Shown here in pieces: positions 42,889 to 50,874 of a DNA stretch of 64,000 nucleotides. A program made the position numbers and the translations under genes. The notes under the pieces were generated by a model. That model was not told where the DNA came from, did not search any database, and saw only the letters and a program-made list of their open reading frames with translations. The stretch is from Longimicrobium terrae (GTDB taxonomy: Bacteria > Gemmatimonadota > Gemmatimonadetes > Longimicrobiales > Longimicrobiaceae): positions 1-64,000 of the forward strand of contig NZ_JACHIA010000021.1 in the NCBI RefSeq assembly GCF_014202995.1. The letters are read 5' to 3'. Within the stretch, counting starts at the first letter, position 1. Each line of letters begins with the position of its first letter.

Positions 42889-43368
42889 GTGAAGGCTTTC
42901 GCCGCGCTCGGCCCCGTTCTGCTGCTGGCTCTGGCCGCATGCCCCACCGCGAGCCCCAACTCGCCCGTGGTCATCATGCGCACCACCATCACCCCTTCCG
43001 ACACCGTGCGGATGGGAGACTCGCTCAAGATCACCACCTGGCTCAAGAACCCGGAAAAGGAGCCGCTGACGATGGTGTTCGAGGACCAGTGCGAGGTGGA
43101 GCAGTACGTTCAGACGCCCGACAAGACCATCGTGTACCCGCCCGGCGGCGGCGCCACCTGCATCAGCGTGCCCACCACGGTGCGCGTGGCCGCGGGAGAT
43201 TCGGTGCGCTTCGACGCGGCGTGGCTCCCCATGTCGGCGGTGGACGGCGAGTTCATCGCGTACGGCGTGCTTTCCCAGCACCAGCTTACGCGCGGGGACC
43301 GCAAGCCGGAGCTCAAGATGGGGCACCGCAGCAACATCGCGATTTTTCACGTGGCGCCGAAGCCCTGA
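42889..43368 (+). CDS. BsuPI-like proteinase-inhibitor lipoprotein
   Basis: 159 residues from GTG 42889. Signal 'AFAALGPVLLLALAAC' ends in lipobox LAAC. The mature part, 'RMGDSLKITTWLKNPEKEPL' followed by 'TMVFEDQCEVEQYV' and 'VAAGDSVRFDAAW', fits the BsuPI (intracellular proteinase inhibitor) domain family, a beta-sandwich. Whether it inhibits a protease is unknown. Cotranscribed with apaG (3-nt gap). Confidence 0.8.
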   Translation: MKAFAALGPVLLLALAACPTASPNSPVVIMRTTITPSDTVRMGDSLKITTWLKNPEKEPLTMVFEDQCEVEQYVQTPDKTIVYPPGGGATCISVPTTVRVAAGDSVRFDAAWLPMSAVDGEFIAYGVLSQHQLTRGDRKPELKMGHRSNIAIFHVAPKP

Positions 43369-43844
43369 GGGAACGGCCGTTTCACACGGAGGCCACGGAG
43401 GATGCACGGAGGGCACGGAGGAACGGATCAACAGATCATCCTCACGCAGAGCAGCAGAGAGGGGACAGAGGACGGCAGAATGTGGCGCCTTGTGTCCTGA
43501 TCGGGATGGAGGGTGACTGGGAAAGGGTGGATGATGATCAGCCTTCGGCGATGGTGCCGGGGGCTGATTTTTCGTTTTGCGCCACAGCCGGTGCGCGCGG
43601 GGGCGCGGCAGCGATCTGCACCGGAAAACGGGCGCGAGCGGGACGATGGGGACGGTATTCGGGGGAATGGAAATGGTTGTGAGGTAGAACAAAATCCCGC
43701 GTGGTTGCTGGGCCTTGACCGGGGATGGCGGTATGCACAGTGTAGAGCGGCCGCTCCGCCGCGGCGCGCACGGATGCCGCGACGTCCGTCCGGTTCTTTC
43801 CTCCCGCTCCTTCCCTGCCCCGCCCTGCACACCGCCGGAGACGC
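43369..43844. repeat. Gene-free stretch with R1 and R2 repeat halves
   Basis: 43378-43424 is one R1 arm (gtttcacacggaggccacgg...) and 43439-43463 one R2 arm (tcctcacgcagagcagcaga). The matching opposite arms are not found here, so this is a half-palindrome copy. The remaining 380 bp has no supported gene. Confidence 0.7.
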
Positions 43845-45041
43845 GTGCCCGAAGTCGCTCATCCACTCGACCAGATTTCGTTGGGAAAGATTGTCCAGAT
43901 CAGGGAGCGCCTGATGGACGCGGCCGCCACCGGAACGCGGGTGTACCGCTTTGAATCCGGCGACCCCAACTTTTCCCTCGCGCCGCACGTGCGCGACGCG
44001 GTGGGCGCCGCCGCCGACGCGGGACGCACGCACTACATCCCCAACAACGGCATCCCCGAACTGCGCGCCGCCCTCGCTCACAAGGTGCGCACCCGCAACG
44101 GCATCGCGGGCGTGACCACGGACGACGTCTTCGTGACCAACGGCGCCATGCACGCGCTGTTCGTCACCTTTTCGTGCCTGCTGCGCCCCGGCGACGAGGT
44201 GATCGTCCCCGATCCCATGTGGACGGAAGTGGTGGAAAACGTGCGGCTGGCGGGCGGCGTCCCCGTCGGCATTCCGCTGCGCGCGGAGGATGAGTTCGCC
44301 TATCCGCCGGAGGCGATCGCCCGGGCCATCACCCCGCGGACGAGCGCGATCTTCATCAACACGCCCCACAACCCCACGGGGGCGGTGCTCAGCGAGGAGC
44401 GGCTGCGCGCCATCCTCAACATCGCCCGCGAGCACGGGCTGTGGGTGATCTCTGACGAGGCGTATGAGGACGTGCTCTTTGCGCCGGCCACCCACGTGAG
44501 CGTGGCCAGTCTGGCGCCGGACTACGCGGAGCGCATCGTTTCCATCTTCTCATTCTCCAAGAGCCACGCCATGAGCGGGCTGCGCACCGGCTACATCGTG
44601 GCGCGCGACCCGGTGCTGCGCGACCGCATTCCCAAGCTGCTGCGCTGCACCATCAACGGCGTCAACTCGCTGGCGCAGTGGGCCGCGCTGGCCGCCGTCA
44701 GCGGGGACGGCGAGTACGTGCGGGCCATGGGCGACGAGTACCAGCTGCGGCGCGATCTGATGCTGGAAGCGCTCTCCGGCATCCCTGGCGTGCGCCCGTT
44801 CGTGCCGCGCGGCACCTTCTTTCTATGGGTGGAGCTGGATCCCGCGCTGTACGCGCGCCTGGGCGTGAGCGGCGCGGACGAGCTTTCGTCCATGCTGGCG
44901 GCGCGTGGCATCGGCAGCGCGCCCGGTGACGCGTTCGGGGAGTCGTGCGCGGATGCCATCCGCTTCGCCTTCAGCTGCTCCACCGAGATGGTGCGCGAGG
45001 GGAGCGCCGTGCTGCGCGCCGTGCTGCTGGGCCAGGCGTGA
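43845..45041 (+). CDS. PLP-dependent aminotransferase class I/II
   Basis: 398 residues from GTG 43845. Fold-type I aminotransferase: 'FVTNGAMHALFVTFSCLLRP', 'FINTPHNPTGAVLSEERL', 'WVISDEAYEDVLFA' and the PLP lysine in 'FSFSKSHAMSGLRTGYIV'. 'RFAFSCST' near the end supplies the substrate-carboxylate Arg. The next gene, an omega-amidase, overlaps it by 4 nt (GTGA). This pairing suggests a glutamine- or methionine-type transaminase whose 2-oxoacid amide product the amidase clears. Confidence 0.93.
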   Translation: MPEVAHPLDQISLGKIVQIRERLMDAAATGTRVYRFESGDPNFSLAPHVRDAVGAAADAGRTHYIPNNGIPELRAALAHKVRTRNGIAGVTTDDVFVTNGAMHALFVTFSCLLRPGDEVIVPDPMWTEVVENVRLAGGVPVGIPLRAEDEFAYPPEAIARAITPRTSAIFINTPHNPTGAVLSEERLRAILNIAREHGLWVISDEAYEDVLFAPATHVSVASLAPDYAERIVSIFSFSKSHAMSGLRTGYIVARDPVLRDRIPKLLRCTINGVNSLAQWAALAAVSGDGEYVRAMGDEYQLRRDLMLEALSGIPGVRPFVPRGTFFLWVELDPALYARLGVSGADELSSMLAARGIGSAPGDAFGESCADAIRFAFSCSTEMVREGSAVLRAVLLGQA

Positions 45042-45808
45042 GCGCGCCGCTGCGGGTGGCGCTGGGCGAGTACGACACCGGCTGGCACGATCCCGCCGCG
45101 TCCCTCGCCCGCGCGGCGGAGGTCGTCGCTCGTGCGGCGGAGGCGGGGGCGCGGCTGGTGGCGCTTCCGGAGATGTGCACCACGGGCTTCACAATGGAGT
45201 CCGCCGCGCAGGCCGAGGCGCTCACCGGGCCGTCCGTGGCGGCATTGGCGGATCTGGCGCGCCGCCACGCCGTCCACCTGCTCGCGGGCGTATCGACGCG
45301 GCGGGCGACGGCGGATGGCGAGGCGTTCTTCAACTCCGCGCTCCTCTTCGGGCCGGATGGCGAGCTGAGGGCGGAGTACCGCAAGCAGCGGCTGTTCGGC
45401 TACGCGGGCGAGCGCGAGGCGTACTCCGCGGGCGAGGGGCCGCTGGTGGTGGAGGTGGATGGAGTGAAGCTGGCCGTCTTCATCTGCTACGACCTGCGCT
45501 TTCCCGAGTTGTTCCGCGCCGTGTCGCCCGGGGTGGACGGGATCGTGCTGATCGCCAACTGGCCGGCGGCGAGGCGGCCGCACTGGGACGTGCTGGTGCG
45601 GGCGCGCGCCATTGAAAACCAGTGCTACTTCGTGGCGGTGAACCGCACCGGCAGCGGCGGCGGGCTGGACTACGACGGCGGATCGGTGGCGTACGATCCC
45701 TGGGGCGACCCGCTGCCGGGGCTGCTGGCGGACGTCGATCCGGCGGAGGTCACGCGTGTCCGCGACCGCTACCCGTTCGTCACCGACCTGCGCGATCGCG
45801 CCGGGTAG
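45038..45808 (+). CDS. Omega-amidase-like carbon-nitrogen hydrolase (Nit2/YafV type)
   Basis: 256 residues from GTG 45038, overlapping the aminotransferase stop. The nitrilase triad is visible: Glu in 'LVALPEMCTTGFTMES', Lys in 'EYRKQRLFGYAGE' and Cys in 'AVFICYDLRFPELFR'. The 'PEM.TTGF.ME' text is the omega-amidase (YafV/Nit2) variant. Such enzymes hydrolyse 2-oxoglutaramate or 2-oxosuccinamate made by Gln/Asn transaminases, pulling those reactions forward. Translational coupling to the aminotransferase fits this role. Confidence 0.9.
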   Translation: MSAPLRVALGEYDTGWHDPAASLARAAEVVARAAEAGARLVALPEMCTTGFTMESAAQAEALTGPSVAALADLARRHAVHLLAGVSTRRATADGEAFFNSALLFGPDGELRAEYRKQRLFGYAGEREAYSAGEGPLVVEVDGVKLAVFICYDLRFPELFRAVSPGVDGIVLIANWPAARRPHWDVLVRARAIENQCYFVAVNRTGSGGGLDYDGGSVAYDPWGDPLPGLLADVDPAEVTRVRDRYPFVTDLRDRAG

Positions 45809-45861
45809 AGCCTCCGATCGAACGCGTTCGAGTGCCCTCCGCCTTTGTGGGCAACTGCCGT

Positions 45862-46010
45862 TTCACACGGAGGTCACGGAAGATGCACGGAGGTCACGGA
45901 GGAACGGAGCGGAGGACGCGCACCGAAGCTCGTCGCGCGAGCCGAACGGCTCCCCCTCGCCCGCTTGCGGGAGAGGGGGCTGGGGGGAGAGGGCTGCCTC
46001 CGCATGCGCC
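45862..46010. repeat. R1 half-copy followed by an R3 copy
   Basis: 45862-45905 carries an R1 arm (cgtttcacacggaggtcacg). 45945-46010 is the R3 element (aacggctccccctcgcccgc, then the hairpin with gcgggagagggggc), nearly identical to 41721-41786. No gene lies in this stretch before the asn leader. Confidence 0.8.
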
Positions 46011-46079
46011 ACATTCCATCGAACCCCGAACCTGGTTGCCTTGCACTTGAGGGCGGGCGGAAGGCCACGCTGGCGGGGG

Positions 46080-46108
46080 TTGCGCGGACCGGCGCGGGTG
46101 GGTTACCC
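46080..46108 (+). promoter_or_regulatory. Candidate promoter for the asnB leader
   Basis: TTGCGC (46080-46085) and TTACCC (46103-46108) are 17 bp apart, about 40 bp upstream of the leader ATG. The -10 is weak, so this is tentative; a promoter must lie upstream of 46148 if attenuation occurs. Confidence 0.35.
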
Positions 46109-46147
46109 TCCGGGAGCAGGACGAATCATCCAACTGAACGACGGACC

Positions 46148-46231
46148 ATGCGCGCTACCGGCTGCACCCTGAACAACAACAATAATCGGAACCCCCGCAC
46201 CCTGTGTGCGCGGGCAGGGTGCGACGTGTAG
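46148..46231 (+). CDS. Asparagine-rich leader peptide of asnB (attenuator)
   Basis: A 27-codon frame, MRATGCTLNNNNNRNPRTLC followed by ARAGCDV and TAG. Codons 9-13 and 15 are Asn (AAC AAC AAC AAT AAT CGG AAC), six of seven consecutive codons. Asn is otherwise uncommon in this high-GC, Arg/Ala-rich proteome. The frame ends 26 nt before a strong intrinsic terminator (46258-46291), and the next gene is glutamine-hydrolysing asparagine synthetase. This is the design of classical amino-acid attenuator leaders (trp, his, phe): ribosome stalling at Asn codons when Asn-tRNA is short would prevent termination. The ribosome-binding site is weak (GACGG). Confidence 0.85.
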   Translation: MRATGCTLNNNNNRNPRTLCARAGCDV

Positions 46232-46291
46232 CGCTCTTCCGATCGAGCGCTTCCGAGCCCCCACCTGCCACACGGCAGGTGGGGGTTTTTT
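46164..46291 (+). promoter_or_regulatory. asnB transcription attenuator (competing RNA hairpins)
   Basis: Four segments fit the trp model. Segment 1, GCACCCTG, lies at 46197-46204, just after the Asn codons, and a second copy lies at 46164-46171, just before them. Segment 2, CAGGGTGC (46215-46222), pairs with either copy. Segment 2 in its longer form GGCAGGGTG can instead pair, with one bulge, with CACCTGCC (46262-46269), which is segment 3, the 5' arm of the terminator. Segments 3 and 4 form the terminator (46258-46285). A ribosome held at codons 9-15 would mask segment 1, freeing 2 to pair with 3 and let transcription proceed. Confidence 0.75.
46258..46291 (+). terminator. Attenuator terminator upstream of asnB
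   Basis: Perfect 12-bp stem CCCCCACCTGCC/GGCAGGTGGGGG (46258-46269, 46274-46285) with loop ACAC, followed by six U (46286-46291). It is the best rho-independent terminator in the window and lies between the leader peptide and asnB, so it is regulatory rather than a gene end. Confidence 0.92.
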
Positions 46292-46328
46292 CGTTTTCCG
46301 TCATCCACCGCACCAGAGAGACCGGCCC

Positions 46329-48008
46329 ATGTGCTCCATTCTCGCCATCCTCGCCATCCGCAGCGATCCCGCGCCGCTGCGTGCCCGCGCCGTGCGGCTG
46401 TCACGGCTGCAGCGCCACCGCGGCCCCGACTGGAGCGGTGTGTACGCCTGCGACCGCGCCGTGCTGGCCCACGAGCGCCTGTCCATCGTGGACGTGACGC
46501 ATGGGGCGCAGCCGCTGCGCAACGAGCGCGGCACCCACGCGCTGGCCGTCAACGGCGAGATCTACAACCATCGCGAACTGCGCGAATCGCTCGCGGCGCC
46601 CTATCCTTTCGCGACCGAGTCGGACTGCGAGGTAATCCTGGCGCTGTACGCGGAACGGGGGACGGAGTTCATCGACCAACTGGAAGGGATGTTCGCCTTC
46701 GTGCTCTACGACGCGGACCGCGACCGGTACGTGATCGCGCGCGACCACATGGGCATCATCCCCCTCTACAGCGGCTACGACGAGCACGGCAACCTGCACG
46801 TGGCGTCGGAGATGAAGGCGCTGGTCCCCGTTTGCCAGACGGTGGCGGAGTTTCCCCCCGGGCACCTGTGGGACAGCGAAGTGGGCGAGCCGCGCCCCTT
46901 CTACCACCGCGCGTGGCGCGACTACGAGGCAGTGGCGGGGCGGCCCGCGGAACCGGCGGCGGTCCGCGCGGCGCTGGAGGAGTCCGTGCGCAGCCACCTG
47001 ATGTCGGACGTGCCGTACGGCGTGCTGCTTTCGGGCGGGCTGGATTCATCCATCATCGCGGCGACGGCCAAGCGGTTCGCGGCGCGGCGCGTGGAGGACG
47101 ACGGGCGGAGCGAGGCGTGGTGGCCGTCGCTGCACTCGTTCGCCATCGGGCTGGAGGGCGCGCCGGACCTGGAGCACGCGCGCGCGGTGGCGGAGCACAT
47201 CGGCACCATCCACCACGAATTCCACTTCACTGTCCAGGAAGGGATCGACGCGCTCAGCGACGTCATCCATCACCTGGAGACGTACGATGTTACGACGATC
47301 CGCGCCGCCACGCCCATGTACCTGATGGCGCGGCGCATCCGGGCGATGGGGATCAAGATGGTGCTTTCGGGCGAGGGCGCGGACGAGATCTTTGGCGGCT
47401 ACCTGTACTTTCACCGCGCCCCCGATGCGCGTTCGTTTCACGAGGAGACGGTGCGCAAGCTGGACCGGCTGCACAGCTACGACTGCCTGCGCGCCAACAA
47501 GGCGATGGCCGCGTGGGGCGTGGAGGCCCGCGTGCCCTTTCTGGACAAGCGCTTTCTGGACGTGGCGATGAGCATTGACCCCGCGGCGAAGATGGCGGGG
47601 CCGGGCCGGATGGAGAAGCACATCCTGCGCGAAGCCTTTGAGGACGTGCTCCCCGCGTCCGTCGCGTGGCGGCAGAAGGAGCAGTTTTCGGACGGCGTGG
47701 GATACGGGTGGATCGATGCGCTGCGCGAGCACGCCGAGGCGCAGGTGGGCGCGCGGGAGATGGAGAACGCGCATTTCCGCTTCCCCTACAACACCCCGCC
47801 GACCCGGGAGGCATACCTGTACCGCACCTTGTTCGCGGAGCACTTCCCGTTGCAGTCGTGCGCGGAGTGCGTGCCGGGCGGCAAGTCGGTGGCGTGCAGC
47901 ACCCCCGAGGCGCTGGCGTGGGATGCGTCGCTCCTGGCCGTCGTGGATCCGTCCGGCCGCGCGCTTCAGGGCGTACACCAGGCTGCCTATGGTGCGGCCG
48001 CGATCTGA
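46329..48008 (+). CDS. asnB: Asparagine synthetase B (glutamine-hydrolysing)
   Basis: Converts Asp, Gln and ATP to Asn. 559 residues, the length of E. coli AsnB. ATG 46329 gives MCSILAIL with nucleophile Cys2 exposed after Met removal. The glutaminase domain has 'RLQRHRGPDWSG', 'HERLSIVD' and 'ALAVNGEIYNHRELR'. The synthetase domain has the PPi loop 'VLLSGGLDSSIIA', 'FAIGLEGAPDLEHARAVAEH' and 'VLSGEGADEIFGGYLYFH'. It lies 37 nt past the attenuator terminator. Its final codons are overlapped by the R1/R2 palindrome at 48007. Confidence 0.97.
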   Translation: MCSILAILAIRSDPAPLRARAVRLSRLQRHRGPDWSGVYACDRAVLAHERLSIVDVTHGAQPLRNERGTHALAVNGEIYNHRELRESLAAPYPFATESDCEVILALYAERGTEFIDQLEGMFAFVLYDADRDRYVIARDHMGIIPLYSGYDEHGNLHVASEMKALVPVCQTVAEFPPGHLWDSEVGEPRPFYHRAWRDYEAVAGRPAEPAAVRAALEESVRSHLMSDVPYGVLLSGGLDSSIIAATAKRFAARRVEDDGRSEAWWPSLHSFAIGLEGAPDLEHARAVAEHIGTIHHEFHFTVQEGIDALSDVIHHLETYDVTTIRAATPMYLMARRIRAMGIKMVLSGEGADEIFGGYLYFHRAPDARSFHEETVRKLDRLHSYDCLRANKAMAAWGVEARVPFLDKRFLDVAMSIDPAAKMAGPGRMEKHILREAFEDVLPASVAWRQKEQFSDGVGYGWIDALREHAEAQVGAREMENAHFRFPYNTPPTREAYLYRTLFAEHFPLQSCAECVPGGKSVACSTPEALAWDASLLAVVDPSGRALQGVHQAAYGAAAI

Positions 48009-48241
48009 ACTGCCGTTTCACACGGAGTACACGGAGGATGCACGGAGGTCACGGAGGAACTGCAACTGAACGCATCACGCAGAGCAGCAGAGCAGCAGAG
48101 CAGCAGAGGAAAAGAACAGGACAAGATCAATCATCTGTTTTGCTGTTCTCTGCTCCTCTGCTGCTCTGCGTGAGATTGTTGTTGATCAGTTCCTCCGTGC
48201 CCTCCGTGCATCCTCCGTGACCTCCGTGTGAAACGGCAGTT
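48007..48241. repeat. Composite palindrome: R2 nested in R1
   Basis: The outer arms are a perfect 21-bp repeat beginning gaactgccgtttcacacgga (48007-48027 against 48221-48241). Further paired blocks (ggatgcacgga / tccgtgcatcc) continue inward. The middle is an R2 pair (cacgcagagcagcagagcag near 48075 against 48155-48174). The whole 235 bp folds as one long hairpin and starts within the asnB stop codon. It may act as the asnB terminator. Confidence 0.85.
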
Positions 48242-48266
48242 CACCGAGAGTTGGATGCTGAACGAC

Positions 48267-48295
48267 AAAGGGCGCCCCGCGAAGGAGCGCCCTTT
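48267..48295 (-). terminator. Terminator of the OsmC gene
   Basis: Stem AAAGGGCGC/GCGCCCTTT (48267-48275, 48287-48295), 27 bases past the minus-strand stop. Confidence 0.7.
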
Positions 48296-48321
48296 CTCAT
48301 CCGTCAAAGAACGGAACCGGA

Positions 48322-48750
48322 TCAGGACTCGAGATGCGCCTCGAGCTGGATGTCGACGCCGGCCAGCGCCTTGGAAACCGGGCAGCCGACCTTGGTGGCC
48401 GCCGCGATCTCCTGGAACTTCGCGTCGTCGATGCCGGGAACCTGCGCGCGCACCTGCAGCTTCATGGTGGTGATCTTGAAGCCCTCGGCCACCTTGTCGA
48501 CCGTGCACGCCGCCTCGGTCTGCACGCGCGTGGCCGGCGTTCCCGCCTGCTCCAGCCCCACCGCCAGCGCCATGCTGAAGCACGCCGCCTCGGCCGCCGC
48601 CAGCAGCTCCTCGGGGTTGGTGCCCGCGGCGTCGCCAAAGCGCGTGCCGAAGCTGTAGCCGCCGCTGATTACGCCGCTTTCGCCCGCGAAGCTGCCCTTG
48701 CCCCCCTGCAGCCCGCCCTCCCAGGTCGCGTTCGCCTTCCGTGTCGGCAT
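48322..48750 (-). CDS. OsmC family peroxiredoxin
   Basis: 142 residues. Thiol-dependent organic hydroperoxide reductase: the two catalytic Cys lie in 'LAAAEAACFSMALAVGLEQA' and 'TKVGCPVSKALAG', with the Arg-binding pattern of the OsmC branch ('GTNPEELLAAAEAAC'). ATG 48750 (MPTRKANATWEG) is preceded by GAGAGGAACGA. The resolving partner, if any, is not nearby. Stress-induced expression is typical of the family but not visible here. Confidence 0.93.
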   Translation of the reverse strand: MPTRKANATWEGGLQGGKGSFAGESGVISGGYSFGTRFGDAAGTNPEELLAAAEAACFSMALAVGLEQAGTPATRVQTEAACTVDKVAEGFKITTMKLQVRAQVPGIDDAKFQEIAAATKVGCPVSKALAGVDIQLEAHLES

Positions 48751-48847
48751 CTCGGTCGTTCCTCTCGCTGAAATGATCCGCGGCACCCGCGCCGCCCGGA
48801 GGCATACTAGGGCGCCGCCGGGCGGGGCGAAAGGCGCCGCGCCGCGA

Positions 48848-49342
48848 TCATCCCCCCGCGCGCACCGGATCGTCGGCCTCGTCACCGGCCTCATCCTCCG
48901 CCTCCGGGCCGCCCACCGCCGCCGTGCGGGGAACGTCGCCGGCGTCAAAGGCGGTGCCCTCCTCGGTGCCGCGCGCCAGCTCCGAAAGCCAGGGCGGGCA
49001 CGACTCGGCGTGCGTGCTGTACAGCCCGCGCAGGGTGTCGATGAGCGCGTACAGCGCCGGCTCGCGCCGCTCCGGGGCCAGGTCGCGCACCAGAGAGCCC
49101 AGCGCGGCCGCCATTCCGTCCACCGCCAGCCCCGACGGCAGATTGCTCCGCTCGCGCTGCAGCCAATCGAACAACTTTCGTCGGCTCTTGGCATAGGGGG
49201 TCCCTCCCGACAGGAACTTGTCGAGCCCGCTGGGACTCATTCCCACCTGCCGCGCCACGGACCGCAGCGAGGTCGCCTGCACCCGCAGCGACACCGCGTC
49301 GCGCAGCCGATCCACCGAAGTCTGCGGCCGCTGGATGTTCAT
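48848..49342 (-). CDS. HTH regulator A of a local paralogous family
   Basis: 164 residues from ATG 49342, with GGGAGGGTGGG before it. The N-terminal 70 residues contain a Cro/LacI-like helix-turn-helix: 'ATSLRSVARQVGMSPSGLDK' then 'FLSGGTPYAKSRRKLFDWLQ'. The gene at 52539-52925 encodes the same domain (shared TSLR..AR..GMSP.GL..FL.G..PY.K..RKL..W). A helical region ('ALGSLVRDLAPERREPALYA') and an acidic tail follow. It is divergent from the TPR gene at 49567, and the shared spacer holds a 15-bp inverted repeat. I infer local transcription control. Confidence 0.75.
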   Translation of the reverse strand: MNIQRPQTSVDRLRDAVSLRVQATSLRSVARQVGMSPSGLDKFLSGGTPYAKSRRKLFDWLQRERSNLPSGLAVDGMAAALGSLVRDLAPERREPALYALIDTLRGLYSTHAESCPPWLSELARGTEEGTAFDAGDVPRTAAVGGPEAEDEAGDEADDPVRAGG

Positions 49343-49359
49343 CCCCCACCCTCCCGTCT

Positions 49360-49403
49360 GTGGACATTGTAGACAGCGATCGCGCATAGTCTACTTTGTC
49401 CAC
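49360..49403. promoter_or_regulatory. Inverted-repeat operator between HTH-A and TPR-A genes
   Basis: GTGGACATTGTAGAC (49360-49374) and GTCTACTTTGTCCAC (49389-49403) are inverted repeats with 13 of 15 positions matching, 14-bp spacer. A second, smaller one, GCGAATGC/GCATTCGC (49438-49445, 49455-49462), follows. Placed between divergent genes, these are good candidate operators. Confidence 0.6.
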
Positions 49404-49566
49404 TCCAATCGCACAAGTCCAGATGTGTGCACACGGTGGCGAATGCGGGGCGGTCGCATTCGCATGTAGACGGAGTAAACACAAGCGCTTAAAATGAGCC
49501 GGAAAGAATGGGCATGCGGCGGCCGCGCCGTGCCGCCCACCCTGTCCGCCCTTGATTGGAGGCCCC

Positions 49567-50874
49567 ATGGATCCGCGCCCCCCCCGGCCGCCCCGCATTA
49601 CCGAGTTCACCTCGCCGCTCACCATCCCTGGAGGGGGCGTGGCGGGGGCGGAGATCGTTCGCGAACTGCCGCCGGAACTGGCGCTTCCCGTGTGGCAGGC
49701 GCTGCGCAGCGTGCTGATGTGGGCGGCCGAGGAGCCGGGCGCGCGCGCCAGTCTGTTCGACCCGCGCGCCATGGAAGACTGGGAGTGCGAGCTGCTGCAG
49801 GGGACGTTTGATGCGGACCTGCGCTACCCGCTGGCGGTGCTGGTGGGCGAGCTGGGGCGCGGCGGCGAGGCGCGCAGCGAGCCGGTGGCGCGGGCCTGCC
49901 TGTGCGTGACGGAGTGGGCGCTGCCGCGAAAGGCGGTGTCGACGGCGCTGGCGTTCAGCGAGGCGGCGGCGCTGGCGTGGCCGGAGCACCCGCGGTACGC
50001 GTGGATGACGGGAAAGCTGCTGCGCCGCTACGGCCGCCTTCCCGAGGCCGAGGCGTGGGTGCGCCGCGCCGTCCGCGTCGCCATCCGCATCGGCGACCCG
50101 GAGGGGCACGCCCAGGCGCTGCACAGCCTGGGCGACCTGTTCTACCAGCTGGGGCAGTACGGACGGTCGTCGGAGAAGCTGCACCAGGCCCTGCGGATCG
50201 CCCGCAGGCACCGGCTGCGCGACCGCGAAGGCGAGATCCTTCACGACCTGATCGCCTCCAGCGTGGACCGCGGGCGCTATGACGAGGCGGAGCAGTACGC
50301 ACGCGGGGCGCTGGAGATCTACGGCGACCAGCACCCCGCGCTGGCGCGGCTGGCCTACGACGTCGCCTTCATGTGGGTGCGGCGGGGGTACTTCGGGCGG
50401 GCGCTGCCGGTGCTGCTGGAGCTTTCGGTTCTGTTCGACGAGCCGGACGTGCGCGCGCGCGTTCTGGCCTCCACCGCCCGCGCGGCGGCGGGGTGCGGCG
50501 ACCAGGCGCTGTTCACCCGGCTGTCCACCGAAGCGGTGTCGACGCTGAGCGAGGCGCCGCGCGACCAGAACGGGTTTGCGTACGCCTTCATGCAGCTGGG
50601 GATCGGGGCGTCCAGCCTGTCGCTGTGGGACGATTCGCGGGAGATGCTGAACCGGGCTCTGGCGCTGGCCCGCGTACGGTCGGAGTCGGACGTGATCGTC
50701 CAGGCGGAGGCGGCGCTGGACGCGGTGAGCGAGCGCCGGATGCTGGATCCGGCGCTCGCTTCATCGGATGGCTTTGCCGCGGAGGACGAGGCGCTTTCTA
50801 CCCGGTTCGTTCACATGCTGCGCGCCGCGCCGGCCGGGCCGGGCGAGGTGTTCGCCCCGGGAGCCCTCTGCTGA
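49567..50874 (+). CDS. TPR protein A (family with a conserved N-terminal Leu/Trp motif)
   Basis: 435 residues from ATG 49567 with GGAGG before it. The first conserved block is 'RELPPELALPVWQALRSVLM' then WAAEEPGARASLF. It recurs in the proteins at 61542 and 63569. The rest is helical, with TPR-like pairs such as 'AQALHSLGDLFYQLGQYGRS' and 'IASSVDRGRYDEAEQYARGA'. There is no DNA-binding domain. It runs divergently from HTH-A and its TGA abuts the TCA (reverse stop) of the small lipoprotein gene on the other strand (TGATCA at 50872-50877). I infer a peptide- or protein-binding scaffold. Confidence 0.85.
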   Translation: MDPRPPRPPRITEFTSPLTIPGGGVAGAEIVRELPPELALPVWQALRSVLMWAAEEPGARASLFDPRAMEDWECELLQGTFDADLRYPLAVLVGELGRGGEARSEPVARACLCVTEWALPRKAVSTALAFSEAAALAWPEHPRYAWMTGKLLRRYGRLPEAEAWVRRAVRVAIRIGDPEGHAQALHSLGDLFYQLGQYGRSSEKLHQALRIARRHRLRDREGEILHDLIASSVDRGRYDEAEQYARGALEIYGDQHPALARLAYDVAFMWVRRGYFGRALPVLLELSVLFDEPDVRARVLASTARAAAGCGDQALFTRLSTEAVSTLSEAPRDQNGFAYAFMQLGIGASSLSLWDDSREMLNRALALARVRSESDVIVQAEAALDAVSERRMLDPALASSDGFAAEDEALSTRFVHMLRAAPAGPGEVFAPGALC

